A DNA stretch of 6,686 nt from Lentisphaeria bacterium. GTDB lineage: Bacteria > Verrucomicrobiota > Lentisphaeria > Victivallales > GWF2-50-93. Positions 6,438 to 6,686 of the stretch are shown here, in pieces. The stretch covers positions 1 through 6,686 of the forward strand of contig JAGVIF010000063.1 in assembly GCA_020056205.1 (NCBI GenBank), read 5' to 3'. A model generated the notes under the pieces. The model did no database searches. It saw only the letters and a list, made by a program, of their open reading frames with translations, and was not told the DNA's origin. Made by a program: the position numbers and the translations under genes. The number at the start of each line of letters is the position of its first letter. Position 1 is the stretch's first letter.

Positions 6438-6587
6438 TGTATAAGTTCAGTAAAATGACCGGTCTTCGCTCTTCGACGAGTTCGACTCCTTCGGCAAGCT
6501 CAGGGCAGGCAAGCTCACCGCAAACAGGCTCACTGCGGGCAAGCTCAGGGCTGCGACTCGGCTCGCAGGGTTTACCAAACTTATACA
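6438..6587. repeat. 150-bp inverted-repeat element, family C, with a GC-rich repetitive core
   Basis: The ends TGTATAAGTTCAGTAAA (6438-6454) and TTTACCAAACTTATACA (6571-6587) are inverted repeats matching at 15 of 17 positions. The core has degenerate copies of GGCAAGCTCAGGG (from 6493, with variants from 6509 and 6539), an 8-bp palindrome GACCGGTC (6457-6464) and a hairpin CTGCGA-6-TCGCAG (6551-6568). The right arm contains the TAA stop (6583-6581) of the gene entering from the right edge. Three-part organisation as in families A and B: AT-rich arms and GC-rich inner palindromes. A plus-strand open frame across it is low-complexity and not a gene. Confidence 0.75.
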
Positions 6588-6686
6588 TTGCTGTCGCATT
6601 TCAAGAACAAGATCAGGCCGGAAAACAACGCCATGATTTGCGCCGTGACCGTCAGGAAGATTGAAACCATATCCTTTGATGCCGCC
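6581..6686 (-). CDS. C-terminal end of a protein with a membrane-type helix, 5' part beyond the window
   Basis: Thirty-four codons are open from the right edge to TAA at 6583-6581. The peptide includes MVSIFLTVTAQIMALF and continues SGLILFLKCDSNV: a hydrophobic stretch of about 20 residues followed by a short polar tail, as expected of a terminal membrane helix. A second minus-strand frame (reading GYGFNLPDGHGANHG) is also open here, so the frame choice is not certain. I prefer this one because it forms a credible helix and because its stop falls in an inverted-repeat arm, as for two other genes in the window. No family can be named. Confidence 0.5.
   Translation of the reverse strand, partial: AASKDMVSIFLTVTAQIMALFSGLILFLKCDSNV

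Noticed and set aside
6491..6570. Possible CRISPR array
   Set aside because: Repeat units are too short and degenerate and spacers are irregular; no cas gene is present.
6425..6664. Plus-strand open frame of 79 codons over the family C element
   Set aside because: Its Ser/Gly-rich low-complexity product comes from the repeat core; it begins in one palindrome and crosses both arms of another.
6588..6686. Alternative minus-strand reading at the right edge (GYGFNLPDGHGANHG)
   Set aside because: It is open and cannot be excluded, but it runs on through the repeat element, whereas the chosen frame ends in the arm and encodes a credible membrane helix.

Overview
The window suggests a Gram-negative-type bacterium of moderate GC content with an elaborate load of dispersed palindromic repeats. 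A Hanks-type kinase with a long part beyond the membrane, AT-rich intergenic spacers and nested GC-rich palindromes would fit the PVC group (for example Lentisphaerota) or a related uncultured lineage such as Omnitrophota. That placement is an impression, not a demonstrated result.

Layout. Positions 2-967 (+) hold the 3' part of a xylose-isomerase-family TIM-barrel gene that enters from the left edge. Positions 968-1343 are a non-coding spacer between convergent genes, filled by two different inverted-repeat elements. On the minus strand, reading right to left, follow a heme-chaperone/radical-SAM gene (hemW, 6228-5119), a membrane-anchored protein of unknown function (5123-3804) whose start overlaps the hemW stop, a 41-bp perfect hairpin, and a transmembrane Ser/Thr protein kinase (3734-1344). 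These three are probably one transcription unit, started by a promoter-like sequence near 6241-6269. Positions 6229-6580 are non-coding and hold a 21-bp direct repeat, a 95-bp palindrome and a 150-bp palindrome. A minus-strand gene end encoding a hydrophobic helix enters from the right edge (6686-6581).

The most unusual content is between the genes. Three copies of one palindromic family (ends GTAAATATTCACCG) occur in three sizes, 41, 95 and 135 bp. They can be read as a growth series: the 95-bp copy is the 41-bp copy with 54 bp of palindrome in its centre, and the 135-bp copy has mainly a further 37-bp hairpin-containing piece inside that. Two further elements with different ends (246 bp and 150 bp) have the same plan of AT-rich terminal arms around GC-rich inner palindromes. 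In three of the four elements next to a gene 3' end, the terminal arm itself supplies the TAA stop codon; in the fourth the stop lies 2 bp away.

How the genes work together is not obvious. HemW is a housekeeping-type protein. The anchored unknown protein and the kinase are adjacent and both place large domains outside the cytoplasm, so a sensor/partner relation is possible but is inference. The isomerase is convergent to them and not obviously connected.
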